Shown one piece after another: positions 32,713-44,262 of a stretch of 64,000 bases of DNA. How positions within the stretch are numbered: the first letter of the stretch is position 1; the number at the start of each line of letters is the position of its first letter. Source of the DNA: Conoideocrella luteorostrata (lineage: Eukaryota; Ascomycota; Sordariomycetes; Hypocreales; Clavicipitaceae); assembly GCA_032433595.1 (NCBI GenBank), contig JASWJB010000154.1:32356-96355 (forward strand), written 5' to 3'. A program made the position numbers and the translations under genes. The notes under the pieces were generated by a model. The model made no database searches. It saw nothing but the letters and a program-made list of their open reading frames with translations, and had not been told where the DNA came from.

Positions 32713-35524
32713 GTGTTGATATTCTAGGCTTGGCTGGATCTATTTTGTAATGTAAAGTTTAATTTGTCTCATTGCACATGGGGGCGTGTGGTCCTTTTCT
32801 TCCGATGTCTAGCTGGCTAGGAATCATCAACAGGAAGAGGTTTAGTTCCCCGTCAATTAGTTGGAAATACGGGGATGATTCTAAATTAGATGACCGTAGC
32901 TGCTGAGTCTTGACAGGTTTCGAGCGTCACGGAAAATACAATTGATTGGATAACTAAAGAAACGAAAAGTTGAGCTAGAGATAATCAGCTATTATTTGCG
33001 AGCACTCGAGCGCCTCGCAGGATTGCACTATAGAAAGTAGGGTCTGATTTCATTCGAATACAGAGGAGCGGCTTCTAGCAGTGAGGCGTAATCGTTGTAA
33101 TCATCTTATAAATTAGTAGTAGTGCCCGACACCAGACACAAACAAACTCAAGTCACTAAAGAGGATGTTCATTGTTCTAGGTGGTATGCCAAATAATCCG
33201 TCCCTATACTTATCCTTCAGCTTAGACCTTGAATTTCAACGATTTCCAACCTTCTTGGAGGGAGGCTACTGGAAATAACCTACAGCCAACTTCCCATCAC
33301 AATCAGTTATAAGCTCGACACCCTACGGAATACTAGGCCTCAAAAGCGCGGACCTTGGTCTTATTTTGACAATCATCAAAGCTCATTCAGCGACCTTGTT
33401 TCACGCGTCGGTCATTTCCGTCAACTAACTTTAGCGACGCAACCGCAGGCATGTCGAATGTGCCCCCAAAAAGAAAAGAAGAAAAGTCACCTCCTACCCT
33501 GCCCTTACGCACACAACAAAACGGTTGCAGTCGCGTGCTAATCTCCCTGAACGTACATGTTCCATCGAATGCTAGCGCTAGCGCTATTTTAATCCGAGTT
33601 AAGTGCAGGGATGATGTGGTGTGTAATCGCTGCTAGAGCAACAGTACCGACGTCAAGTCTTTATGGACAACAGACCTGAGGATTGCAGCCACTTAGGTCC
33701 AGGCGGCCGGACGGTGGCAGGCTGTCGTTGTTGGTATCCGCCATGGCCGCGAACGCGCCAAAAATAGCGTTAGATCCCACCGCGGCTTCAACGCCCCCTG
33801 GTCAGCAGCATCGCGCTATGACCCTACCAAGTCAAAATCGTCACCAACATTCACTGGAGGATTTGACGCAGGCGGTATCGACTCGGTACCCAGAACGTTT
33901 CACAATAACATTGTCCGCGGCATTTCGTACTAGGAAATCCTGCGCACGGCCATACTTAATTGAGGCCGATACATCAGCGCAACACTCGGCGTGGCAGAAA
34001 CCCGGAATATTCCTACACCACGTAACAGAAGCCATGTCTCTTATATTAGACATTCAGGTCTTGCCCAAGGTACTTAAACCGCTAGTGCTCTAGAGGCAGA
34101 AAGAAGACTACAAATATTACTTCCTTGTCTTTTAGCCTTTACATGGGCATTGCGCTACTGGAAATACCCGGATTTCTTATTCTCAGGGTATACAAATAAA
34201 ATAAAGATCTCGGAAATATTAGAATGTTTAGCCTTAGCAGCAACGTGCCGAAAATCTTATTTATTAACGTAACCCTTGGCGCGGAGAAAAGATGGCTCGC
34301 CATTCGTTAACCAGTTTCACTGCGTCAAGCCCGCTGAGGGTGCAGCAGGGCGTGGGGAAAGAAAAGCCGAGGAGAATCTGATCAAGCTTAAAGAAGCCCG
34401 GGCCAGTTCGGCCGCCTTCGTGTCTATTTCACCAATCTTGCGGTCCGTATACCTCCCCAGCAAACTATGACGCTATAGCCAGAAATCTTCCGCTGGACTG
34501 GGGCGCCGATCGTGGGAACCACGTTTGGAGCATAAAGGACCTGCAACATAACTAATCGCATTATCGCTTCTCCCGCCTATCACTGATTTGTTCTCTCTGA
34601 TCGTGATGCGAAGAACCTCACAATTTAGATACCATTTGCACTATTACACTTCACACTTAAAAGGCCGACTGTTGATTCGCCAGTGCAAAAATTCTCTTGC
34701 CAGTGACCGCATGATGTCTATGGCGCGTTGCTATTAGGAAGAGCGTTTTTACAACCGGCACTCCTTAGCCTCAGTCTCGATCAGAGAATGTTATATCTGG
34801 CGCGGGGATTATGCATTTTGGAGTTTATTAACGGAGATAGCCATCTTACTCAATTCATCTTCCATGCGTACAGAGGCGACACCGCGAAGAGCTCAGTGTG
34901 GGGCAGTTTAAAGCAGGGAATGTTCAAGGGTAAGGTTGAGACCGGCCATGGTCGGCTTTGTTGGGAGTGAAATCCTGAACTTTATCTGGTCTAACGAGCA
35001 TAACACAGCTTTTTAGAGCAATAAAAGTCAATTAACACAGTAGGCACCGTGGCCGAACGCGATGCCATTGACGGCTGGCCGGGCTACGGCGATGAGACTG
35101 CGCATATTTTCACCAGCGGAGGTGTTGAGTAGAATTTCCCTAGATACAGTGGTCACAGGTAATTCGGGTATTTGTATGCACGGGTTTGCCATCCATCCAA
35201 GAAGTTTTGGGATTGCTAGGAACTCGCTGCATGTTCCCGCTGGATCCGTCATTCCCGCCATGATGGCCATCATCGTTGGCGCTAACCCCGATGAGGTCAC
35301 GCTTGGGGGTTGCACCACTCTTCAAGCATTCTCGATTCTGAGTTGATGGCGAAGCTTCGACCTTGACCATCAAAACTGTCCTGCTCATTCGCCGGATCCT
35401 TGTACCAAGTTCATGCGGCAGTGTTTAGTGAGTGGCGCCACGCACGTCCACTCTAGGTAGTTCATTGGCTGTGTCGGCCGCCCGTCACGATTACTAGGCA
35501 GAGGGTAGGCAGCCGAGCTGGAAC
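32713..35524. other. gene-poor region
   Basis: No supportable gene was found in 2.8 kb. Frames at 33683-34093 and on both strands at 35028-35388 are open for up to about 135 codons but show no recognisable domain. The second could be a decayed exon set, because it is open on both strands just upstream of the regulator gene. Confidence 0.45.
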
Positions 35525-37216
35525 ATGACTCCGTCGCTGTCGGGTCGCAAACGGTCCAAGCTTGCGTGTCAAACATGTCGAGATCTCAAGAGGCGGTGCG
35601 ATGGCTCCCGTCCCTGTGGCACATGCGTTCGTTTTGAGTACGATTGCGTTTTCCAGCAAGGCAAACCGCGAAAGGAGCGCAAGCAGCGCCGCGCAGAGAC
35701 TGCAGCACCGCAGAAGACCCCAGTTCCTGAAGCCTCCCCGAAAGGCACTGCAACGTCTGGGGTCGTATATGCGACTCTATCAACAATTGCGCCGCACAAT
35801 CAGGCTCGCTCTCTCGAAGCCAACTCTGGATCTGCCTTTGTGAGGAAGCTTGCACTGAGGCTAGATCCAAAGAAAAGTCCTCGAATGCATACTTTTGCTT
35901 GGAACGCATTTCTCGGGTCCCGGCAAACACAACACGGTGCCGTTGTCCAATCCATCACCAGCTTGGTCTCGCAAGAGAGAATGCAGGATCTCACAGCCGT
36001 CTACTTCCAGCAGGTCGATCCAACGTATGGTTTCATTGATCGCCAACAAATTGAACAACAAATTCGACTTAGATGGACGACTCAGATTGTCCAAGAAATG
36101 CAGGATGCTGTCCTCTGCGGTATTGCGGCTCTTGGCTGCCTTTTCTCAAAAGTTCAGTCTGATAAGATAGAGCCTGACCTGGTGGAAACGGCACGGAATC
36201 TGCTGGAGCAATCCATTTCCAACCCGCCTTCCGCATCAAGCATTGCTGCCTGGCTTCTCCGGGTTGCGTACCTGCGACTTGCGGGGACACATTACGAGGC
36301 ATGGATGGCTAGTTGCACCTTGATGCATATGATTGAAGCGGCAGGCTTGACCGTTGACACATCCAACGACTCTGCTCTGCCATCTACTCGACAAAACGTT
36401 GATTCTGAAACAGCGCGGAGACTGGTGCTCGTAGCACAGCATCTCAATATCTGGATGTCATTCGACATGGGATTTACTCGAGTGTCTCTTGCCGGCGCAT
36501 CCTCAATGGCAATGCCCACGCCAAGACCGGGCGACTTTACGTCCGAGATTACAGAGCTACTGGCATTTTCTGTAGAGCTCGACCCGGAGAGGAAGCCAAC
36601 CGTCGCAGAGCTTGAATCTGCTCTCCACACAGTCCTGGGCCGAGTGCATTCAATTCCGCCGACCGTCCTTGCGCAATGTAACCTTGCGCTCTGTCTCTGC
36701 CGGCGATTGCGATCTATGGACGCTACGCTTACGGAATCTACATTACAGCAGATATTGATCCTTACGACGAACGGAATTCAAGCGGCTCAGGCCATTCTTG
36801 CGGCTCGCGCCCCTTGGCATCACATGGCGTATGTACCGTTCCAGATTGTTTGTGTACTACTTGCCATTGATACTGTCTCATCAATATCCCAATTACGAGA
36901 TGCAATGCAGTGTCTGAGAGACATATCAACTGTCTACAATACTCAAGCAACAAGAGATGCTTTGAAGACTGCACACTCGCTCGTTCTCCTCCATCAGCGT
37001 GGCAAGGAGATGTTTGCCTCGGCCTTGAATAATATATTGAATACTTGCCCAACGAACCCTATCGAGATACTTCCAGAAATTTCATCTTCACTAGCGCAAA
37101 ATGACGATTGGATGGATGGGCTTCCTTTGGATTTCTTTAACCCGCAACATATGGATATGGAACAGTTCCTCAGCCCAGGCTTTTTTTGGAACGCTGGTAG
37201 TAGTGGTATGATATAA
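35525..37216 (+). CDS. Zn2Cys6 transcription factor
   Basis: An intronless frame of 563 aa. The zinc cluster lies at the N-terminus: C15-x2-C18-x6-C25-x5-C31-x2-C34-x6-C41, with basic residues DLKRRC and a basic linker (KPRKERKQRR). The middle part (about 130-450) is helical and resembles the fungal-specific regulatory domain of such factors, including EAWMASCTLMHMIEAAGL. The acidic, Asp- and Pro-containing C-terminus could activate transcription. The neighbouring nitronate monooxygenase is convergent, about 410 bp away. The target genes are unknown. Confidence 0.88.
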   Translation: MTPSLSGRKRSKLACQTCRDLKRRCDGSRPCGTCVRFEYDCVFQQGKPRKERKQRRAETAAPQKTPVPEASPKGTATSGVVYATLSTIAPHNQARSLEANSGSAFVRKLALRLDPKKSPRMHTFAWNAFLGSRQTQHGAVVQSITSLVSQERMQDLTAVYFQQVDPTYGFIDRQQIEQQIRLRWTTQIVQEMQDAVLCGIAALGCLFSKVQSDKIEPDLVETARNLLEQSISNPPSASSIAAWLLRVAYLRLAGTHYEAWMASCTLMHMIEAAGLTVDTSNDSALPSTRQNVDSETARRLVLVAQHLNIWMSFDMGFTRVSLAGASSMAMPTPRPGDFTSEITELLAFSVELDPERKPTVAELESALHTVLGRVHSIPPTVLAQCNLALCLCRRLRSMDATLTESTLQQILILTTNGIQAAQAILAARAPWHHMAYVPFQIVCVLLAIDTVSSISQLRDAMQCLRDISTVYNTQATRDALKTAHSLVLLHQRGKEMFASALNNILNTCPTNPIEILPEISSSLAQNDDWMDGLPLDFFNPQHMDMEQFLSPGFFWNAGSSGMI

Positions 37217-37624
37217 ATCTTGCCATGGACTACTTGGCCCTAACCTGAACGTTGGTTAAAGCCTCCAAAATCGTCCATGATGGCCTCTCCTCCTTCAGAG
37301 TACTCTCTGGGTTTATCCAGCTCTTGAGAGGTCGACAGCGTGTTTGGTGAGCTGTAAATTAGTAAGTAGCCCTTAATAGGCCTTAAGAGAAGTCTTCTTT
37401 AAACTAATATAGGAACAGGAGATACATTTATTAACCAAGAGTATTTGATCCAAATGTGTCGTTTGATCACATTAACTACAAAGAGCTCTTGGTGATAACC
37501 TAAAGTTCTAGATACCAGAAGCAGGCACTCATATGCTCACTCGTCTTTCACGTAGTTAAATACGTTTAAGCACCCTTACTAGGAAGACTTTGCATTACAA
37601 CTATACTGTCGACCCAATCGTGAT
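37217..37624. other. convergent spacer
   Basis: Shared 3' region of the regulator and the nitronate monooxygenase. No gene was seen. Confidence 0.5.
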
Positions 37625-38695
37625 TTACAGGTGTGCCGCAAGAGATGTCAGAGTAGCTCTTGCTTGGTCTCGAGTACTTTCAACAATAGCGTGAGCGTCA
37701 TCCACTCTGTGGACGAGACCTACAGCAGCGCCAGCGTATGTAGCCAATCTTCCATCGGGGCCCCATCCAGCATCACCCGTCTTAGCCGACTGGTCGTGAA
37801 GACCCTTTAGTTTCTCAAACTGCATGCCACCCTGATGATCTGTCCAACTCTTGTTAATCACCGTGCGTGGAGACCAGTGAACAGGCCAGCCAAACGTTCC
37901 TCGAAGGTGGTTGTACAGCTGTGTGCGGACGGTATTCTTCCCGCCATCAGATGCGCGGATGACTTCGTTTTGATAGCCTTTACTGATTCGCGCTTCCGTG
38001 GAAGCGAGGAAACGGGTGCCCATTGCAACTCCATTCGCTCCCAAGGCTAGTGCAGCAGCGGCGCCACGGCCGTCAACAATTCCCCCAGCAGCAATCAAGG
38101 GAATTTGAGACTGTTTTAAAGTATCGGCGATTTCCGGTAAAAGCGCTATCGTACCTTGACCATCCTTATCTCTGCCGTGGCCACCAGCTTCAGCACCTTG
38201 GACGACAATGACATCGGGCGAGCTCTGGCTGCTAGAGGCATCAACAGCCTCGCTAAGACTGCCAACTTGGATCCAAATTTTAGTGCCTGACGATGCTTCC
38301 CGCAAGGCATCAGTCCATGCATCTAGCTCTATCTGCCCGTGTTGCGGAGCAAACAGCCATACCGCGCAAGGTCGATGCATGCGCACAGCCTCCTGAGCAA
38401 CTTGAATGTCACCATTCCAGGTCTGAAAGCCAATTCCTATCGGAAGCAGCGAGCCAGGATCGTTTCGAATGGATGATCGCCTAAGCAGCTCGTTCACCTT
38501 TTCAAGGTCGGCAAAAACATCTCTGGGCTTTATTGTCGGTCCCAGAAAGCCAAGACCTCCGGCAGACGAAACGGCGACTGCCAGACTTGGGCCCGACATA
38601 ACCCGCATTGGAGCGCAGATGACGAGGGGTGATTTGGTCCACGGCAAGCATTTTACGAGGGCTCGTGTGCACTCGTAACGGAGGTGGGTATTCAT
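37625..38695 (-). CDS. nitronate monooxygenase (2-nitropropane dioxygenase family)
   Basis: An intronless frame of 356 aa, close to the family size. It starts with the TIM-barrel strand PLVICAPMRVMSGP, followed by AGGLGFLGP. The FMN-phosphate blocks VQGAEAGGHGR and AAGGIVDGRGAAAALALGANGVAMGTRF are both complete, and the usual C-terminal AGAAVGLVHRV is present. The family oxidises alkyl nitronates such as propionate-3-nitronate using FMN and oxygen, detoxifying nitro compounds. There is no targeting signal that I can see, so it is probably cytosolic. It is convergent with the preceding Zn2Cys6 gene. Confidence 0.92.
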   Translation of the reverse strand: MNTHLRYECTRALVKCLPWTKSPLVICAPMRVMSGPSLAVAVSSAGGLGFLGPTIKPRDVFADLEKVNELLRRSSIRNDPGSLLPIGIGFQTWNGDIQVAQEAVRMHRPCAVWLFAPQHGQIELDAWTDALREASSGTKIWIQVGSLSEAVDASSSQSSPDVIVVQGAEAGGHGRDKDGQGTIALLPEIADTLKQSQIPLIAAGGIVDGRGAAAALALGANGVAMGTRFLASTEARISKGYQNEVIRASDGGKNTVRTQLYNHLRGTFGWPVHWSPRTVINKSWTDHQGGMQFEKLKGLHDQSAKTGDAGWGPDGRLATYAGAAVGLVHRVDDAHAIVESTRDQARATLTSLAAHL

Positions 38696-41347
38696 TATAA
38701 ATCTGTCCCAAATGTCAATAAAAGGACCAGTCGCTCTTTTGCATAACGCTGTAGGTAGCGTTTAGAGAGTGTTGTATGGTAAACTGCTAACAACGGATCA
38801 TGGACTCACGCTATTTTAAATTACAACAGTTGTCTCGCCTGCAGTACTTACCAATGCCCCAGACACGCTGATTGAGGTTTATGTTGAAGAGAATACCAAT
38901 TCAGTATAGAGAGTAAGGATTTTCCATGAAGATCGCAGCGCGAGGTTTCTTTATTGGGTTGTGAGCATTACCAAGTTGAACTACTGAAATACAGATCACC
39001 ATGGGATGGCAGCCGCCGCCTGTAATATAGCGCGCCAGGTTTTCCCACCCGCTCGCCGGCTATAACGGGTACCGGGCGGCTGTCCAGCTAAATTAGCGTA
39101 GGTGATCCTGGCACAAATCATTGACCCATGCCATTCTTCATCGCTGAGTTATAGGTTAGATCGACAACTTTCCGCTAAACCATTGGAGCACCTAGCCACC
39201 ACATGCAGTGTAGTGGTGCGTTCACGTCCACAAAGGCCCGCGCAACATGTTTTAGTTGCAATGGTTAACAGATCACCTGATGTCACCACTGAGAGAATTA
39301 ACCTAGCCGAATCGGTTATATGTACTCCGTCTGGGCTCGGGGTTTTTCCCTATCGTCCGGAGCCAAATTCTTTAATTTTCTGTAAACCTGTCTTCACCTT
39401 TGGCGACACACCAGGCTCCGTTGAGGCGAGTCTCTTGACGGGTTGTATGACGTGTGGCGCTGGTGCTGCCGATGAGACTTGGAGCGAGTTGCTCATCCGG
39501 TTTGCGGTACAAGCGGTGGAAAGTAAGCAACATGCAGCGTCGATTACAGTGCACGCTGACATTATGGTCGGAGATGTATGTAATGCTGGTCTAGAGAACA
39601 AGGATAGATATTGGAATTTGCGACTACTCTATTTTATGCGTGACCAACACTGTTAATCACGTTGCCGTTTTAAGGCGATCACTCCCATGAGCTGAGTGAA
39701 GGTGCTTTGATTGTTGCCTCACATCTTGACATACCATTCTTTATTAGCAAGGGATTCAATTAATCTCAGCTGTAGCGATGAAAACAAAGCACAACATATC
39801 GTCTTCGCCAGCTCTCCTGCTCAGTAGCGCTTGTGAACTAAGCTGCAAAATCCTCGGTCACTCGCCAAGGCTATTGAGATGGCCCAAATGGCTTGCCGTC
39901 CTGTCGAAATCGATGGCTTTCACAGAACTTTTAACAAAGACGGCTCCCATGGACGTTGAGGATGGGAACAGTATGTTTCCGCACCAATGCACCACTCTCT
40001 GACAATACCTGGACGGACAATGTATCGCTGCCAATGCCACGTCCACTATCATCAGCCCAGCACCCAAGTTTTCTGACACACTAAATGACCTACGCAGTCG
40101 TACGCTCGGTGTTATTAAGGGTGCACTCTTTCGGTTCTTTGAGGCATGCACGCTAGCGCTCGTCGCCGTGCTCAACAAGCTCGATACCTGCCCGGGAGAC
40201 GACGGCGACATGGTGCCACTATGTAGGTGAAAAGGACTCGAATCCTCTAGCGACTCATATCACGGCTCATGGAGGCAGTCTCATTGGCGCAAGGTACTCT
40301 CATTGCGCGATTCCCGCACCTTTAACTAACACTGTAAGCCGGCAGCCATCATGCACTCATTGACACACTGCGCGTAATTAAAAAAGCCGAAACGGATGCG
40401 GAGACATTCAGGTAGCACGGAAGAAGAGCTGCTATCGCCGTTTTGGGGCTGCGAGCGCTTGTCGGATGCGCTTGATTGCCCTGAGGGCGTGGCATGGAAC
40501 TTTGAGATGCCTGCAGCAACGATCTAGATTCGAATAATAAGGCGAGGGTTGCTCGAGGTTGCTAAGAAAAGAGAAAGAAGCCAAGCCGGGCTTAGGAGGG
40601 ACAAGGGCGATCAGGGTGTGCCAGGACCCAATGAGAAGAGCAAGATGGGAATGCTGGTTGAGGAGGCTAGAGTAACAACAGAGGGTGGCGATTTCGAAAG
40701 TAGCGAACAGACGAATACTAGATGGAAGAGTCTTAGCAGGATACGTAATCGGTAGATGAAGTCGTCCAAAGATGGAACCCGTTAATGGTCTTCACTGAAG
40801 CATTATAGGGTAGAAAGCTCTCCAGACCTAATTCCTATCATCTGCCAATGACGATGAGGAATGATCTGTAGACACAAGTTGCTGCCATGATTGCCCAAGA
40901 TATACAACGTAGATGAAAGGTGCAAAGTAGGGGTATGGTTTGTAAGGTAAAATTATTTGGTAGAGTTAGCTAAGACTAATTTTAAATATTATAAAATACA
41001 TATAGTAAAGCACTACAAGAAGATACAGCAAATAGCATCTGTTTTATCGTTATATTTATGGGTAATATTGTATCCGAAGTAATAATTAAAAAACCTAATA
41101 AGAGAGTTAACTCTTTTTTTCAAACTACATAACGTTTAATTTTTTTATCCCTTTGTATTACTTTCCGCTTTTTCTTTCTTTCCGTCTTTTGTTGCCAGAT
41201 TAGTGTTAGAAATAATACAACTAAGTAGCAAGAAAGCGCGAAATACTAGGACTGGTCTGAAGCGGGGTAGCAGTGATTCATTCTGTTCAACTCAACGCTG
41301 GGAATTATTTCTTGTAACCACACTTGGCTAAACTTTACCTCTAAAGA
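38696..41347. other. gene-poor region
   Basis: No supportable gene was found in 2.65 kb. Frames at 39102-39656 and 39858-40211 (minus strand) are open but unrecognised. The last 400 bp (about 40960-41180) are strongly A+T-rich. A TACTCCGT motif occurs near 39320. Confidence 0.45.
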
Positions 41348-43288
41348 ATGAATGTCAGCTCTAGCAGACCAATTACTCGGAAGCGAGACCGGCTTGCATG
41401 CACCGAGTGTCGCCGACGGAAGCTGAAATGCGACCGCTCACTGCCGTGCGACACATGCTTAAGACGAGACAAGGGTCCGTTCTGCGCCTACGAGGCCGCC
41501 AATGAGCCACGGGTGCAAACCGAGGCTGAATCCCGTCTGCAACGCCTGGAAGGAATCATCAATCAGCTCGTTTCTGGGGAAGCACGTTCAAAGCCTGCCG
41601 CAACCGCCACCTCCAAAGATCATCCCTTTCTGGGAGCAGGTCATGAAGATGAGGTCTTCTCGGCGGATGAAACGAGCGAGCCAGCGGCAGCGACGTTCAA
41701 TGGTGCCACACACTGGTCAGCTATTTCCAGAGAGATAGATGGACTTCGAGAGTTGATTGCTCCGTCCGATCTCGGCATCGACGAGGGAAAGCCAGTCTCG
41801 CATGACACAGGTCTTGACATGTTACTTGGGGAATCCAAGCCAAGTACTCTTTCCGAACTGCTCGCAGCACTACTGCCACGGCGACGAGAAGTTGATTCCT
41901 TGACTTCTGCATATTTTCGCTCAAGAACTGTTTGTGCACCATTCATCCACTCGTCCCAGTTTCGTACATTATACCGTGACTTCTGGGCAAATCCAACCGC
42001 AACATCGCCTCTGTGGGTCTCGATGCTCTTCTCTATTTGTCATATTGCCTCAAATACACTTCGGCCTAAAACCTTGGATGGGCCGGTAAGCAATCGATTC
42101 TCAGCTGCAGCAGCTCGTTGTCTCGTTATTGGAAAGTACTTCAAGCCAAAGCGTTTCTCTGTCGAGTCACTCTTACTCTATGTGCAATCGCAATGTTTGA
42201 CCTGTCAAAATATGCCGGCAGCCATAGGTACTCTGTTTGGAATACTTATGCGACTGGCGACCGGTATGGGCTATCATCGCGAGCCAGATACAGTCCGGTA
42301 TAGTCCGTTTGAACAGGAGATGAGAAGGCGGACCTGGTCGTTATGCATGCAGCTTGATTTACTTACTTCATTTCACTTAGGGCTTCCTAGCTGCACGCAG
42401 TTTCCAACATGGGATACACAACCTCCTCGCAACTTACGTGATTCGGACTTCAATGAACAATCATTGGAACTTCCTCCATCGCGGCCGGAATCGGAGCACA
42501 CGGAGATTCTTCTTTACATTGTTAAGCACAAATTTACAATTGTGTTTGAGAAGATTCTGCGGTATTCGCTTAGCGCTACTAAATCCAATGACCTTGATGA
42601 GCTATGCGCTTTGGATAAAGAGTTAAAGGACGTCTTTGACGATTTGCCGGAAGACTTTCGACCACGGGCCATGACCGATTCTATAGTTGACTCTCCCGCT
42701 ACAATAGTGACCCGACTTTGCGTCTCTTTTATTTACAATAAGGCTATTTGTGCTCTACACAGGCCATACGTCACAAAACATCGTCCGGAGAGTCAGCTAG
42801 CATGCTATGAAGCCGGTATGAATCTGGTGAATAGCTTTACGGATGCCTATTCTCAATTATTACCGGGGGGACAGGCCGAATCCGAGCGATGGTTTATGAG
42901 CAGCATCACATGGCATGATCTTTTGCTAGGGAGTACAGTGCTCTGCTTCGTTCTTTGGACAGACCAGAGACACCAGCAGTTCTTGCCAGACAAGTTAATA
43001 GTTTTACAAGCGCTTGCAAAAGTGAGCTCTATTATAGTCGAGCAAGCGGATTGGCACGTGTCAGAGACTGGGAGGGTTCATCGTTTATTACAAGCAACTA
43101 TAGCGCGATTTTCTGAGAGCGGGACAACCTCCAACAATTGCATTCAAAACTGGACAGGTTACGGCATCGAGCAAAGCGAGAGTAGTGCTCTGTATGGAGC
43201 TGGTGACGAAACGCCCGACTTTGCAAACGATAGTGCCTGGGCAGACTTGCAACTTCTAATGGGAATCTCTAGTGATTTTGGGACTTGA
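41348..43288 (+). CDS. Zn2Cys6 transcription factor with fungal-specific regulatory domain
   Basis: An intronless frame of 646 aa. The zinc cluster is C18-x2-C21-x6-C28-x5-C34-x2-C37-x8-C46, with RRRKLKC, followed by a short coiled-coil heptad region (ESRLQRLEGIINQL). The middle has the Fungal_trans landmarks: ALLPRRREVDSLTSAYF, QCLTCQNMPAAIGTLFGILMR, GYHREPD and MRRRTWSLCMQLDLLTSFHLGLPS. This architecture is typical of pathway-specific regulators. The flanking genes (glycosyltransferase, nothing to the left) give no clue to its targets. Confidence 0.92.
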   Translation: MNVSSSRPITRKRDRLACTECRRRKLKCDRSLPCDTCLRRDKGPFCAYEAANEPRVQTEAESRLQRLEGIINQLVSGEARSKPAATATSKDHPFLGAGHEDEVFSADETSEPAAATFNGATHWSAISREIDGLRELIAPSDLGIDEGKPVSHDTGLDMLLGESKPSTLSELLAALLPRRREVDSLTSAYFRSRTVCAPFIHSSQFRTLYRDFWANPTATSPLWVSMLFSICHIASNTLRPKTLDGPVSNRFSAAAARCLVIGKYFKPKRFSVESLLLYVQSQCLTCQNMPAAIGTLFGILMRLATGMGYHREPDTVRYSPFEQEMRRRTWSLCMQLDLLTSFHLGLPSCTQFPTWDTQPPRNLRDSDFNEQSLELPPSRPESEHTEILLYIVKHKFTIVFEKILRYSLSATKSNDLDELCALDKELKDVFDDLPEDFRPRAMTDSIVDSPATIVTRLCVSFIYNKAICALHRPYVTKHRPESQLACYEAGMNLVNSFTDAYSQLLPGGQAESERWFMSSITWHDLLLGSTVLCFVLWTDQRHQQFLPDKLIVLQALAKVSSIIVEQADWHVSETGRVHRLLQATIARFSESGTTSNNCIQNWTGYGIEQSESSALYGAGDETPDFANDSAWADLQLLMGISSDFGT

Positions 43289-44262
43289 ATGTTAGAGTTG
43301 ATACCAACAGAAGAATTTTTACGTCGCGGATTTGGCAGATGAGCCAAATAGGCTTTATTTTTCAGGCAGCTATAAAATACATGCTTTCTCGTCACATAAC
43401 TGATCAATAGGTTGTCTTTTTGATGCACAGGTTAGCAATGCTATTTTTATATAGAACTTCGCACATCTTTTATCAGCTATTACCTGGTCACGTGGAAGTC
43501 GCTTGTAACATGTTTTAGCTGTAGTACTCGTCCCTTTACTCCCTCGCCGTTTAAAAAAAGAAATAAGACAGCGACGCCAGTAGAACTAATATGATGCACT
43601 GAGCGGCAGACGTATGCAGGTCGCGTCTAGAGGCATCCCAGCAGGCAGAAGTGAGGGGGCTGAAACCGTGGTGGCAGGCATACAGCATTTGCTTACTAGT
43701 ACTACTCCGTACTCCGTACATCTCTACTCCCTACGGAGTACTCCGTATGCTGGCCCCCCACCAATAAGAATGCAAATACTTTATGTCACATACGGAGTGT
43801 GAACGGATAAGTGGTGATGATCAGCGTTTTCTCTCGAGAATTGCAACCAGCATGTCTAGTAGCGTGACACAGCGCTATCTTCAGTGGGCCTTCAGTAATT
43901 CCGAGCCAAGAAACAACTAAATCTTGCAGAGTGGCGGCCCGGTGTTGCTGCTGGGACACTGTCGGGACGGTGTAGTGGAGTCAGATTGTGCCATAACAGG
44001 TTAGCCCGTAGCACGGAGTAGATTGATTCACATGGTACGGAGTAGATAACCCTCCTTCCTGCCCTCTCCCCCTTGTGCTACCGTCTCCACATATGTTCGG
44101 TCTCAGGAAAGGGGGAGGGGACAGCCCCTTTCGAAACCATTCGCAATCAAGTCCAGCTGCCATCGCCATAGAACGCTGCGTGGAACGGAAATTGAACATG
44201 ATTTTGTCCTTCGCTCGCCCTCACACAGGTCACCAGACAATTTAACACCCGCTTGAAAGAAC
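43289..44262. other. spacer with CGGAGTA motif cluster
   Basis: No gene was seen. It contains a cluster of TACTCCGT/ACGGAGTA copies, at about 43703-43718, 43732-43747 (a perfect 16-bp palindrome), 43793-43799 and 44035-44045, upstream of the glycosyltransferase gene. Confidence 0.55.
43732..43747. repeat. 16-bp perfect palindrome TACGGAGTACTCCGTA
   Basis: Two head-to-head copies of the dispersed TACGGAGTA motif share their terminal bases, making a perfect inverted repeat. A direct copy (ACTCCGTACTCCGTAC) lies 14 bp to its left. Confidence 0.75.

Noticed and set aside
33683..34093. 136-codon plus-strand frame
   Set aside because: Composition and wording show no domain, signal peptide or anchor; not supportable as a gene.
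35028..35388. Open frames on both strands upstream of the Zn2Cys6 gene
   Set aside because: No recognisable motif, no splice partners, and overlapping opposite frames give no reason to prefer either strand.
39102..40211. Open frames on both strands that might form a multi-exon gene
   Set aside because: I tried to read a continuous protein through plausible splice sites but found no family resemblance and frequent stops.
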